Shown in pieces: positions 1-7,436 of a stretch of 35,690 bases of DNA. The notes beneath the pieces were generated by a model. The model had not been told where the DNA came from. It worked only from the letters and a program-made list of their open reading frames with translations, and made no database searches. The translations under genes were made by a program, and so were the position numbers. This DNA comes from an uncultured Eubacteriales bacterium. Lineage in GTDB: Bacteria > Bacillota > Clostridia > Oscillospirales > CAG-272. How positions within the stretch are numbered: the first letter of the stretch is position 1; each line of letters opens with the position of its first letter. The stretch covers positions 1 through 35,690 of the forward strand of contig CAJKPX010000022.1 of the NCBI GenBank assembly GCA_905201895.1, written 5' to 3'.

Positions 1-45
1 TTCTTGAAAGAAGTTCTCCCCACACCCCTCTCAAGAACTTTCCCG
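1..45 (-). repeat. Dispersed terminator-like repeat, copy 1 (cut by window edge)
   Basis: Read on the minus strand, this stretch matches the element at 14506-14570: GGAAAGTTCTTGA, then a G-rich spacer, then AACTTCTTTCAAGAA. In the complete copy the second half is a 17-bp perfect hairpin. Here one arm runs off the window. The stem bases next to the core differ from copy 2 (AGAACTTCTT against GAAACTTCTT), so the visible arm has changed while keeping the same layout. A third, diverged copy is at 35644-35690. Confidence 0.6.
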
Positions 46-319
46 GAATTGGTTTACAGTGTCAATGGGATGTTGATCGACTCAAGGCAAAGGGACTGCC
101 CACAGCGAGGCTCGCCACGGCAGAGCGTTCGCAGGACTTCTGGAGAGATACTTTAAGTAATAAACTACTTACAAACATTTTCGGGGCGTTTCGCAAATCA
201 AGCGAAACGCCCCTTTTGATATGGTGTGTATGTTACACACTAAAACATGTATCAAATGCACAAAAGGCGAAAAGAGATAACATATAGCAAAAGCACGGAT
301 ACTCGTTCCCGCTTCTTAC
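46..319. other. Intergenic stretch without a supportable gene
   Basis: About 270 bases between the dispersed repeat and the restriction gene. The only clear structure is the hairpin at 183-217, described separately. A short plus-strand reading frame through about 50-170 has no start, no ribosome site and no recognisable family. The right part (220-319) is AT-rich like the restriction genes. Confidence 0.5.
183..217 (+). terminator. Rho-independent terminator hairpin
   Basis: Perfect 12-bp stem GGGGCGTTTCGC / GCGAAACGCCCC (183-194 and 202-213) with a 7-nt loop, then TTTT. It would end transcription arriving from the left of the window. On the minus strand it lies past the end of the restriction gene, but the trailing sequence there is less T-rich. 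Confidence 0.7.
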
Positions 320-946
320 TCATATCAAAATGCTTTCAGGTTCTATACCAATCATAACAATTGGAACAGTAGGATTGGAGCGACCTTCACGAATTACATT
401 CGCCAGCTCATTTTCATACCAAGCGACACCCGTATCCATCTTCAAGCACATCGCTCTAGTAGGCACTATCTCAATACCTACATCAATGTCATTTCTTAAA
501 AAGAAGAAAGTGTGCTTTACATGAAGATCATATGCCACACTAAAATACTTGCCAAACTGCACCTCAACAGCAACACGGTCCTTTACAAAATCAACTTGAT
601 TATTTGTTCTAAAGGCGGTGAAACCATTGTTTTCAATAATCCGGCGTTGCGTCTCTTTGTCACGAATCTCCGCGATTTCTCTGGCAGTTGGAATATCGCC
701 CGTCACATAATACTGGGTTGTAACAGATTTCCACCCTTGAGGAAACAGGATGCCTTCAAACTGCTTGTTCAGCGCCTTCTGGTCATATAAAGTCTTACCA
801 AGGGATGGCTTTGCCTTACTGATTTTGGTAAAAGCATTGGCATCAATACTGGCAATTGCTGCCACAATTTCCTCCCACAAATCTTTGTGGTGAACCATCA
901 TGTGTTCAAAACCATTCAAATGACTATATACATTTGCGATTTTCAT
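320..946 (-). CDS. Type II restriction endonuclease, BstYI/BglII-like
   Basis: Cytoplasmic homodimer-type restriction enzyme of about 208 aa, similar in length to BstYI and BglII. Its N-terminus (VYSHLNGFEH), middle (QYYVTGD, DFVKDRVAVEVQFGK, AYDLHVKH) and C-terminus (VIREGRS, MIGIEP) follow BstYI closely by memory. A PD-(D/E)XK-type active site is visible as D119, E128 and Q130, with the same D-9-E-2-Q spacing as BglII D84/E93/Q95. I infer recognition of RGATCY or AGATCT. The start at 946 is chosen because GGGAGG lies 7 nt upstream and the ATG overlaps the methyltransferase TGA (ATGA). A frame-open GTG/ATG five codons earlier lacks such a site. The gene is AT-rich relative to its surroundings, which fits recent transfer. 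Confidence 0.9.
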   Translation of the reverse strand: MKIANVYSHLNGFEHMMVHHKDLWEEIVAAIASIDANAFTKISKAKPSLGKTLYDQKALNKQFEGILFPQGWKSVTTQYYVTGDIPTAREIAEIRDKETQRRIIENNGFTAFRTNNQVDFVKDRVAVEVQFGKYFSVAYDLHVKHTFFFLRNDIDVGIEIVPTRAMCLKMDTGVAWYENELANVIREGRSNPTVPIVMIGIEPESILI

Positions 947-1857
947 TCTGTATCCTCCCATTCCGTCGGTCTTTGAGCAATTTTATCATTTGCACCTGGT
1001 TTCCAAATTTTCTGGTAAATCGGTCTGGTAGCGAGAGTATCATTTTTCAATCGTTCAATTCGTTCCATACCGATGTCGATATATTTTTGCTCCCATTCTG
1101 TGCCGTATGCTTGGCGGTTATTTTTCAATGCAGCGAGCAAGGAAGAACCGACTCCAGCAAAAGGATCATAAACAATATCGTTCTCGTTTGTCAACGCAAG
1201 AACACATCTCTCCACCAATTCGATCGGGAATTGGCACGGATGGTCTACCTTCTCGGGATGGTTATTCTTCACATTTGGGATTTCCCAAACGAGAGCATCC
1301 CAATCATCAACCAACCGCTCAAGGGTCATCTCCCAAACATCCTCGGGGTTCTTGCCCTTGGGATTCCCGCTGAGTTGACCTTTCTTTCTACCTTTGAAAT
1401 GCTTTTTGCCGGGATACTTGGAAGGAACTCTCACATTATCCAAATTAAACGTATAGTCACTGCTCTTGGTAAACCAAAGAATTGTCTCATAACGACCGCT
1501 GAATCGCTTGGTGCAGTGCAATCCGTGACCAAAATGCCAAATAATGCGATTGCGCAAGTGTAGACCCAATTTCTTAAAATAGGGATAAAAATATATATCC
1601 AGCGGATAAATTTCTCCATCGTTCACAAAATTGCCTGTCTGCCAGCAGAGACTACCGTCATCGGTCAGAATACGAGCAAACTCGGCGAGCATCGGCTCAA
1701 TATTGCCAATGTATTCCTCTATACCGGTTTTTGTTTCGTATGCTTTACCGATATTGTACGGCGGCGATGTAATAATCAGTTTAACAGAACCAGATGGTAG
1801 TTCCTTGCAAAAATCGAGAGCATTCTTGCATTCATATCTAAAATCGAGCAGTTCCAC
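943..1857 (-). CDS. DNA methyltransferase (beta class) of the restriction system
   Basis: A 304-aa SAM-dependent DNA methyltransferase that protects the host from the adjoining endonuclease. Motif IV is TSPPYN (residues 30-35) and motif I is DPFAGVGSS (231-239). Motif IV before motif I defines the beta class. SPPY is usual for N4-cytosine enzymes, and M.BglII is one, so m4C is likely but N6-adenine is not excluded. The target-recognition region should lie between the motifs (about 100-215). The start codon is GTG, with GGAG about 10 nt upstream. It is first in the operon and overlaps the endonuclease by 4 nt (ATGA), so methylase is made before nuclease and the two are probably translationally coupled. 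Confidence 0.92.
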   Translation of the reverse strand: MELLDFRYECKNALDFCKELPSGSVKLIITSPPYNIGKAYETKTGIEEYIGNIEPMLAEFARILTDDGSLCWQTGNFVNDGEIYPLDIYFYPYFKKLGLHLRNRIIWHFGHGLHCTKRFSGRYETILWFTKSSDYTFNLDNVRVPSKYPGKKHFKGRKKGQLSGNPKGKNPEDVWEMTLERLVDDWDALVWEIPNVKNNHPEKVDHPCQFPIELVERCVLALTNENDIVYDPFAGVGSSLLAALKNNRQAYGTEWEQKYIDIGMERIERLKNDTLATRPIYQKIWKPGANDKIAQRPTEWEDTE

Positions 1858-1893
1858 CTCGCGGTTTCTCCTTCAGCACACAAATATATATTG

Positions 1894-1922
1894 ATTATAC
1901 CATAAAAAAAATAAAAATTCAA
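1894..1922 (-). promoter_or_regulatory. Promoter of the restriction-modification operon
   Basis: Minus-strand TTGAAT (1917-1922), 17-nt spacer, TATAAT (1894-1899) with an extended TGG before the -10. It lies about 37 nt upstream of the methyltransferase GTG. No C-protein gene or obvious operator is seen. Confidence 0.75.
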
Positions 1923-1979
1923 GTCACCCGTAACATTATTTACATAAAAGTTGAAAAATAACATCTAAATAAAACATAC

Positions 1980-2034
1980 GGAAAGGGTGTCACAAATGCG
2001 CATTGCATTGGAGCGACACCCCTTCCCTTTTTTG
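1980..2034 (+). terminator. Terminator hairpin with AAATGC/GCATT inner palindrome
   Basis: Outer stem GGAAAGGGTGTC / GACACCCCTTCC (1980-1991, 2015-2026), inner AAATGC...GCATT, then a T run at 2028-2034. The T run suits the plus strand, yet no plus-strand gene ends here. It may instead act on minus-strand readthrough from rhaD or insulate the restriction operon. Confidence 0.6.
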
Positions 2035-2089
2035 TTGTCGGTCAAAAACGCCCCTTTTGAAAGGAGAAAATTTTTCTCTTGCAAAGTCC

Positions 2090-2118
2090 TTGACAGGTGG
2101 CGGACATTTCGTTATAAT
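2090..2118 (+). promoter_or_regulatory. Orphan consensus promoter
   Basis: TTGACA (2090-2095), exactly 17 nt, TATAAT (2113-2118) on the plus strand. No open reading frame follows, only the 40-nt hairpin at 2154-2199, so it probably drives a small non-coding RNA. Confidence 0.75.
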
Positions 2119-2124
2119 TTACCC

Positions 2125-2203
2125 AGCAGCAACGATTCTATATCTGAACGATCAAGCGGGAGTGCTTCAATGCATTTCGCATTTGAAGCACTCCCGCTTT
2201 GGA
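2125..2203 (+). ncRNA. Candidate small RNA, convergent with rhaD
   Basis: Predicted transcript of about 75-80 nt starting roughly 7 nt after the -10 at 2113-2118. After a mostly unstructured 30-nt 5' part comes a near-perfect 20-bp hairpin (arms 2154-2173 and 2179-2199, one bulged base, 5-nt loop). The U tract behind it is weak (CTTTGGATTT), so the 3' end is uncertain and readthrough would run antisense into the rhaD 3' end. The only ATG inside encodes five residues and has no ribosome site. The hairpin also serves as a plausible minus-strand terminator for rhaD. Confidence 0.45.
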
Positions 2204-2254
2204 TTTATGAAAATTATAACCGCAAACCGTTCAGAATACTGTTGCCGGAGCAGA

Positions 2255-3067
2255 TCAGTCCTCGAGAACGCCGTCCATCATCTTCAGATTCCACATGGTT
2301 GCGAGTCCGCGAATGACCTCGTTGGGGATGATGTTCACTGCATGTCCGAGCGTGAGCATATAGATCTGCGCGGTCTTTTCAACCGTTTCGATCAGACCGA
2401 ATGCCTCGTCGAGGTTCTTACCCGTGCCGTAGATGCCGTGGTTGGTCCACATCACGATGCGGTGCTCCTTCATCTTTTCAGCGGTTGCAATACCGATCTC
2501 CTCGGTGCCGCAGATCATGGAAGGAAGAACGCCAACGCCGTCGGGGAACACTACAACACACTCGGTGTTGGACTGCCAGAGCTTACGGGTGAACACGCGC
2601 TCGTCGGTGGAGCAAACGGTGTTCATTGCGATCGTGTAGGTGGGGTGGGTGTGCATCACAACTCTGTGGGTGGGGTCCAGCTCAAGTCTTGCGATATGGC
2701 TCATCATGTGAGCGGGGAACTCGGAGGTGAACTTGCCGCCGTCCTTGTAGCCCCACAGCAGCTCTGCATAGGTACCGTCTGCCGAAATTCTCACGATACC
2801 GAGGTTGGTTTCGGGATCCTTCTGCACGTTCTTGAAGTACTTACCGGTACCGGTTACCAAAAAGATCTTGCCCGCGAGCTTGATCGCGTCAAAGCCGGTG
2901 GGAATGGTTCTGATCACTCGGGTCAGGTCGAGGTACTCTGCAACCTCCTCCTCCTCGAGCATATAGCTGATGTTTCCGCCGTTTCTCTCGTCCCAGCCCT
3001 GTCTATACATGTTGGCAGTGGTCTCACTCATTTCAACGATAAAGGGCGCTTGAAAAATGTCTTTCAT
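2255..3067 (-). CDS. rhaD: Rhamnulose-1-phosphate aldolase
   Basis: Class II, zinc-dependent aldolase of L-rhamnose breakdown. It splits L-rhamnulose 1-phosphate into dihydroxyacetone phosphate and L-lactaldehyde in the cytoplasm. At 270 aa it has the usual length. GWDERNGGNIS (24-34) is the N-terminal phosphate-site signature. Zinc ligands H139 and H141 (MHTHPTYT) and H210 (TNHG), and catalytic E116 (SEFPAH), match E. coli E117/H141/H143/H212 with a shift of one or two. The ATG has GAGGTGA 6 nt upstream. An AraC regulator sits directly upstream on the same strand, and the promoter between them carries phased repeats. No rhaA or rhaB lies nearby, so the rest of the pathway is elsewhere. Confidence 0.93.
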   Translation of the reverse strand: MKDIFQAPFIVEMSETTANMYRQGWDERNGGNISYMLEEEEVAEYLDLTRVIRTIPTGFDAIKLAGKIFLVTGTGKYFKNVQKDPETNLGIVRISADGTYAELLWGYKDGGKFTSEFPAHMMSHIARLELDPTHRVVMHTHPTYTIAMNTVCSTDERVFTRKLWQSNTECVVVFPDGVGVLPSMICGTEEIGIATAEKMKEHRIVMWTNHGIYGTGKNLDEAFGLIETVEKTAQIYMLTLGHAVNIIPNEVIRGLATMWNLKMMDGVLED

Positions 3068-3114
3068 GATTTCACCTCAAAGTTATTTTTTATTGGATTT
3101 TCTATTGCGGTTCT

Positions 3115-3143
3115 ATTATACTTGATTTATTTTGATTTGTCAA
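3115..3143 (-). promoter_or_regulatory. rhaD promoter
   Basis: Minus-strand TTGACA (3138-3143), 17 nt, TATAAT (3115-3120), about 48 nt upstream of the rhaD start. The spacing and both hexamers are consensus, so the phased repeats upstream may bind a repressor or a modulating AraC protein rather than a required activator. Confidence 0.85.
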
Positions 3144-3180
3144 TATATTTTCGCAAAATATTTTTGATTATTTTTGTTTT

Positions 3181-3220
3181 TTCTGTGTTTTTCTGTGTTT
3201 TGCCTGTGGTTTTCTGCGTT
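3181..3220. promoter_or_regulatory. Four helically phased decamer repeats upstream of rhaD
   Basis: Plus strand TTCTGTGTTT is repeated exactly at 3181-3190 and 3191-3200. Two degenerate copies follow, with CTGTG/CTGCG cores at 3204 and 3214. Core spacing is 10, 11 and 10 bp, about one helical turn. The block lies roughly 38 bp upstream of the rhaD -35 box. Direct repeats at this position are typical AraC-family binding sites, and the neighbouring AraC gene is the obvious candidate ligand. Confidence 0.5.
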
Positions 3221-3233
3221 TTGCAGATTTCCA

Positions 3234-3262
3234 AAGAAAAAAGGCAGACTATCGCCTGCCCT
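3234..3262 (-). terminator. Terminator of the AraC regulator gene
   Basis: On the minus strand, GGCAGGCGATAGTCTGCC (3243-3260) folds into a short G/C stem followed by TTTTTTCTTTGG. It separates the regulator transcript from the rhaD promoter. Confidence 0.65.
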
Positions 3263-3322
3263 TTTGGATGTGTCAACGCCACTCGTGTAATATCCAAAGT
3301 GCGAGCGTGCACTCTATCATGC

Positions 3323-4072
3323 TTATGATCCCGCAACGTAACGCTCGGGCGTTACCCCCACGCGCTTTTTGAACACCTTGGAAAAATAGTGGCTGTCATA
3401 ATAACCGCATCTCATTGCAATCTCTGCAACCGTAAGCCCCATCTCCTCCCGACGCTCCAAAAGCCTTTTCGCATTTTCGATCCGAAGCTCGGTCAGATAT
3501 TCAACAGGGGGAACGCCGCAAGCGGCAACAAAGCGGCGGCGGATGTGATCCCGCTGATAGCCTGTTGCCGACAGTATCTTTGAGAGAGAAAGCTCCGGAT
3601 CTCTGTAATTTCGCGCAAGCAGACTGCATATCTCCTCCACCGCGGGATCGTTTTTCGGCGGCGTACATTTTTCCTCCAGAAGGCGCAAGAAAAGCTCGTA
3701 TTGCAAGGAAAAGGATGTATCCCTTTTGCCTCTGACAAATCGGTGAAGCAGGCTCTCTGCCAACGGCTTCAACAAGCCGTCCTGATCGTTTTCCACATAC
3801 AAAACGCCCTTCTTGAGCTCCTCGGAGAGTGCAGGGATGCTATCAACCTGCACAAAAATTTCTTCATAGCTTCCCTCGGAAAGACCGCCGTGCAGTGAAT
3901 GGGGCGGGATGATCAGAACACTTCCCGGGCGCATATAAAATGTTTGCTCGTCAACAACAACCTCCCCTTCGCCCTTGAGAGTGAGAATAATCTCATAAAA
4001 CGGATGACTGTGCGGTGCGGAGAGAGGATGGAAATCCGGCTTCGACCAGGCACCGATAAAAAAGCGTGACAT
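3323..4072 (-). CDS. AraC-family transcriptional regulator next to rhaD
   Basis: A 249-aa regulator with an N-terminal cupin sensor (about 15-90, with SHPFYEI and PPHSLHG) and a C-terminal AraC double helix-turn-helix (about 145-247, ending RCGYYDSHYFSKVFKK and GVTPERY). The cupin should bind a small ligand, and the HTH pair binds direct repeats. The start has GAGGG 7 nt upstream and its own promoter. Its position immediately upstream of rhaD suggests a rhamnose regulator like RhaS/RhaR. That role is inferred from context only, since the divergent MATE gene could also be its target. Confidence 0.88.
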   Translation of the reverse strand: MSRFFIGAWSKPDFHPLSAPHSHPFYEIILTLKGEGEVVVDEQTFYMRPGSVLIIPPHSLHGGLSEGSYEEIFVQVDSIPALSEELKKGVLYVENDQDGLLKPLAESLLHRFVRGKRDTSFSLQYELFLRLLEEKCTPPKNDPAVEEICSLLARNYRDPELSLSKILSATGYQRDHIRRRFVAACGVPPVEYLTELRIENAKRLLERREEMGLTVAEIAMRCGYYDSHYFSKVFKKRVGVTPERYVAGS

Positions 4073-4103
4073 GTAATTTCCCTCTATCTCGTTTTTTTAC
4101 ACT

Positions 4104-4132
4104 ATTATATCACGATATGTCGCTTTTGTCTA
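4104..4132 (-). promoter_or_regulatory. Promoter of the AraC regulator
   Basis: Minus-strand TAGACA (4127-4132), 17 nt, TATAAT (4104-4109), about 30 nt before the start codon. Confidence 0.7.
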
Positions 4133-4220
4133 CAAAAAAGTCGTTTTTTTCCACCATTATATTTTTCTTTTCTGTTATAATTGTTTCGTTCAAAAAGACG
4201 CTCGGATTCCGGAGGTATTT

Positions 4221-5579
4221 ATGAGAACAAATTTGACAAGCGGACCGATTTTTAAGACACTTCTGCTCTATTCCCTGCCCCTGATGATCACCAACGTGGT
4301 GGGTGTCCTGTTTCACACGGCAGACACCGCCGTGCTCGCCTTTATGGCAGGCGACGAGGCGGTTGCAGCCGTGGGTGCCTGCGGCTCACTCTTTACCCTT
4401 CTGACCACGCTCTTTACCTGCTTTGCCACGGGTGCAAACGTTTTGGTTGCCCGTCTGATCGGCGCCAAGGATGAGCTCGGCGTTCGGCGGGCAACGGGAA
4501 CGGCATTGGTGATCGGTCTGGGAGCGGGCGTGATCCTGATGGTTTTTGCCGTGATCTTTGCCAAGGACCTGCTCACCCTGATGCAATGTCAGCCCGACGT
4601 ATTGGACCAGGCAACGCTTTACATGAGAATTTATTTTCTCGGTATGCCAATCACCATGCTCTATAGCTTTATCGCAGCCCTTCTGCGCGCGTCGGGAGAC
4701 AGCGTGCGTCCGATGAAATATATGCTGATCGCAGGCGTGCTGAACGTCGGCTTGAACGTCCTGTTTGTGGGGCTTTTCGGTCTCGCCGTTGCAGGCGTTG
4801 CCGTTGCCACGGTGCTTTCCAATCTGGTGTCGCTGATCCTCGGACTTAACGCCATGATCCGCAGCCGCGGAATGTGTCGCATTGAACGGCAGCACCTGCG
4901 ACTCAGACGGTACGAATTTCTCGAAATGCTCAAAATTGCACTTCCCTCTTGCCTTGGCGCGATGTTCTTCTTCGTATCCAATGCAATCATCTCCGCCACC
5001 GTGAACGGCATGAGCACCGATGCGATGGCGGCAAACGCCTATGCGTCGCAGTTTGACGGCTTTATCTACACCGTGGGCACTGCGATTGCATCAGCCACAG
5101 CGGTGATGGTGGGGCAAAATTTCGGTGCAGGGCAGTTGGATCGGATCAAGAAAACGATCGGCGTCAGCGTGGCGTATGTTACGGCAGTTAGCCTGATCAT
5201 GGGCGTGAGCTTCGTTCTGCTCGCCGACCCCCTGCTCTCGATCCTCACCGATAGCACCGAGATCATCGCGATCGCCAAGGGAAGAATGACATTCCTTTGC
5301 CTGACGTATTTTGTCACCAGCATTATGGAGGTCTACTCATTTTCCCTTCGTTCGCTTCGTCGGCAAAATGCCACGATGGTGGTTTCGGGCATCTGTGGCT
5401 TTGGCGTTCGTTGCACCTGGACCTGGTTTGTCTGGCCGCATTTCGGCACGCTTGACATGCTGTTCGTCTGCTACACCGTCAGCGCTGCGTTGGCAATCAT
5501 TTGCTATTTGTTCATCTACCGCCAAACCGTGAATCGCTTGAAAATCATGTTTTCCAAAACAGAAGCCGTGCATACATAA
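4221..5579 (+). CDS. MATE family multidrug/toxin exporter
   Basis: A 452-aa inner-membrane exporter with about 12 transmembrane helices in two homologous halves (roughly 12-215 and 230-435), the normal MATE length. Such proteins expel drugs, toxins or metabolites in exchange for Na+ or H+. Typical features are LMITNVVGVLFHTADTAV near the N-terminus, GASGD-type loops (LLRASGDSVRP) and VGQNFGAG in the second half. GGAGG sits 5 nt before the ATG. It is divergent from the AraC gene and followed by a strong terminator, so it is monocistronic. The substrate cannot be read from the sequence. Confidence 0.93.
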   Translation: MRTNLTSGPIFKTLLLYSLPLMITNVVGVLFHTADTAVLAFMAGDEAVAAVGACGSLFTLLTTLFTCFATGANVLVARLIGAKDELGVRRATGTALVIGLGAGVILMVFAVIFAKDLLTLMQCQPDVLDQATLYMRIYFLGMPITMLYSFIAALLRASGDSVRPMKYMLIAGVLNVGLNVLFVGLFGLAVAGVAVATVLSNLVSLILGLNAMIRSRGMCRIERQHLRLRRYEFLEMLKIALPSCLGAMFFFVSNAIISATVNGMSTDAMAANAYASQFDGFIYTVGTAIASATAVMVGQNFGAGQLDRIKKTIGVSVAYVTAVSLIMGVSFVLLADPLLSILTDSTEIIAIAKGRMTFLCLTYFVTSIMEVYSFSLRSLRRQNATMVVSGICGFGVRCTWTWFVWPHFGTLDMLFVCYTVSAALAIICYLFIYRQTVNRLKIMFSKTEAVHT

Positions 5580-5585
5580 CAAAAA

Positions 5586-5620
5586 GGGGCTCAAATGCTA
5601 ACGCATTTGAGCCCCCCTTT
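5586..5620 (+). terminator. Terminator with AAATGC/GCATTT arm tips
   Basis: Perfect 13-bp stem GGGGCTCAAATGC / GCATTTGAGCCCC (5586-5598, 5603-5615) with a TAAC loop and trailing T's. It ends the MATE transcript. Confidence 0.85.
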
Positions 5621-5664
5621 ACATGTGTTTTTTCCATCAAATAATAGAAAAAAGCCATATTGTA

Positions 5665-5693
5665 TTGAAAAAAGGCGCAAAATATGCTATCAT
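5665..5693 (+). promoter_or_regulatory. Promoter of the glycosidase-like gene
   Basis: TTGAAA (5665-5670), 17 nt, TATCAT (5688-5693), ending 27 nt before the start codon. Confidence 0.65.
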
Positions 5694-5719
5694 AGAAAAA
5701 AACAAAAAGGAGACCTGTC

Positions 5720-7282
5720 ATGGATCAATTCGCAAAGCAGGCACTGCTTGAATACAACAGCGAGGAATGCTCGCCTCATCCCGGCGGAGTGGAGGGCAGG
5801 GCCTTTTGGAATACCAACGCCTCTCAATTTATGTTCGTCCCCACGCTTCAGTTTCCAAGGATTCCGAAAGGGCGCGCCTATATCTACACCGCAGAAGATC
5901 AACACGGCAAAACGCACAGCTTCAGGGCATCCACTCCAACAGCCTCTCTCGCACCGATCTGGAGTGTTATCCCCGAGGGCTTTGTAACCCTTCGCGTCGA
6001 GGCGCTCGACAAATTTGACAACGTGCTTGCACTTGTCGGCACACGCACCTTCTTCAAGTGTGCCCCCTTCCCCGGCCGCGCCGCACTCCCGCCAAAGGCA
6101 AAAACTTACCGTGACTGCGCACTCGATGCCTTCCGCTTCGTTTACAATGACCCCATGGTGCAGCGTTGGCTCACACACGGCACGCCCGATCCCGACTACG
6201 CACACAACGCCTACCCCGCCAAAACGATCGAGAGCATCATTCGCGCCATGATCTATTACGCCAAGTTCGAGCCCTTCAATGCAGACAATGCCCTGTTGCT
6301 CGCGCGCCGTGCGGCAGACTATCTGCTCTCCATCACCCCCGACGGCGACGATCCGCTCGCAGGGCTTCCGCCCACCTATTCCTTCGAGGGTCTGCACGCA
6401 GAATCGGTTAACAAGGTCGCGCCCGCCGCAGAGGGCTGCCTTGGAACCACGATGATGATTTACCCCGTTGCCGCAGCGCATGCTTTGCTCGAGCTTGCCG
6501 AGGTAACGGGCGACGAAAAATATTTCAACGCCGCGCTCCGCATCGCGGAATACTACAAGGCAAACGTGCTCCCCTGCGGCAGCTGGTATCTGCTCTACGA
6601 TTGCAAAACAGGTAAGCCTCTGACGAACAATATCTGCGTCAACTTCAAATTTGTGACCTTCTTCCACAGTCTCTTTGAAAAGACACGGGACCCCGCATGG
6701 CACGAGCTTGAGGTGGGCTGCTACAAATACATCTCCGAGGTCTGCCTCAAAACCTACAACTGGGAGGGTCAGTTTGAGGACGTCAAGGTTTCGGGCAACT
6801 ATCAGAACCTCACGCATTTCACGGCAAACAATATGATCGAATACATTGCGGCAAATCTTGCCGATGACGGGAAGATGGTTGCCGAGGCGGTGGACCTGAT
6901 GCGCTATGTGGAGGATCAGTTTGTGGTTTGGGGCGAGTTTCCCCGTTGGGGAGCGGCAGAGGAACAAAAGATCTACCACACCCCCGCAGGGCTTGAGCAG
7001 TATTTCTGCTACTGCCCGATCGACGCCAGCGCCGCCACGATCATGAGTGCATTTATGAGCATGTACCATCTTCGCCACGATCGCCTCTATCTTGAAAAGG
7101 CGATGGCGCTCGGTGACATGACAACGAGAATGCAAGACCCCGAGAGCGGTATAGTTCCCACCTTCTGGATCGGCGAGAATTGTGCAGAGGGGCGCCGAAA
7201 CTTCTGGATCAACTGTCAGATCCACACCGCGTTTGTGATGATGCGGCTCGCAGAGCTCACCGAGACAGAGGGGATTGAATAA
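5720..7282 (+). CDS. Six-hairpin glycosidase-like protein
   Basis: A 520-aa protein without a signal peptide, so probably cytoplasmic. Residues about 25-120 look like a beta-sandwich domain (AYIYTAED...FVTLRVEALDKFDNVLALVGTRTF). From about 130 to 515 there are repeated helical pairs typical of an (alpha/alpha)6 toroid, as in GH88/GH105 hydrolases, epimerases and related six-hairpin enzymes. Conserved-looking patches include FEGLHAES, YCYCPIDASAATIMSAFM and FWINCQIHTAFVMMRLAEL. I cannot name the substrate or place catalytic acids with confidence. GGAG precedes the ATG by 7 nt. The gene has its own promoter and no operon partner. A role in carbohydrate use is plausible but unproven. Confidence 0.6.
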   Translation: MDQFAKQALLEYNSEECSPHPGGVEGRAFWNTNASQFMFVPTLQFPRIPKGRAYIYTAEDQHGKTHSFRASTPTASLAPIWSVIPEGFVTLRVEALDKFDNVLALVGTRTFFKCAPFPGRAALPPKAKTYRDCALDAFRFVYNDPMVQRWLTHGTPDPDYAHNAYPAKTIESIIRAMIYYAKFEPFNADNALLLARRAADYLLSITPDGDDPLAGLPPTYSFEGLHAESVNKVAPAAEGCLGTTMMIYPVAAAHALLELAEVTGDEKYFNAALRIAEYYKANVLPCGSWYLLYDCKTGKPLTNNICVNFKFVTFFHSLFEKTRDPAWHELEVGCYKYISEVCLKTYNWEGQFEDVKVSGNYQNLTHFTANNMIEYIAANLADDGKMVAEAVDLMRYVEDQFVVWGEFPRWGAAEEQKIYHTPAGLEQYFCYCPIDASAATIMSAFMSMYHLRHDRLYLEKAMALGDMTTRMQDPESGIVPTFWIGENCAEGRRNFWINCQIHTAFVMMRLAELTETEGIE

Positions 7283-7343
7283 AAAAGACACATCATAACG
7301 GTTGTGCACACTGCCGAAAATCAGCCGTCCCCCCAAAAAAAAC

Positions 7344-7372
7344 TTGACAAACGTATATATACTCTGTATAAT
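7344..7372 (+). promoter_or_regulatory. Promoter of lipoprotein genes 1-2
   Basis: TTGACA (7344-7349), 17 nt, TATAAT (7367-7372). An interrupted palindrome (7370-7401: AATGAAGGTG ... CACCTTCATT with an inner GAG/CTC pair) overlaps the -10 and start site. It could be an operator or, for its transcribed part, an RNA hairpin. Confidence 0.8.
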
Positions 7373-7436
7373 GAAGGTGTGAGGTTTCTCGCACCTTCAT
7401 TTCATATCATATACCGATCAAAAAAGGAGGCTGACT

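Noticed and set aside
50..170. Possible 3' end of a plus-strand gene entering the window
   Set aside because: Several frames are open over this short span and none shows a family signature; not supportable.
2003..3328. Long plus-strand reading frame (441 codons) opposite rhaD
   Set aside because: Antisense to a clear aldolase gene with all active-site residues; no ribosome site and no recognisable protein family. The high GC at third positions of rhaD explains the open frame.
5690..7336. Minus-strand frame of 548 codons opposite the glycosidase-like gene
   Set aside because: The plus frame has a promoter, a GGAG site and regular helical repeats; the minus frame is Cys/Arg/His-rich and shows no family.
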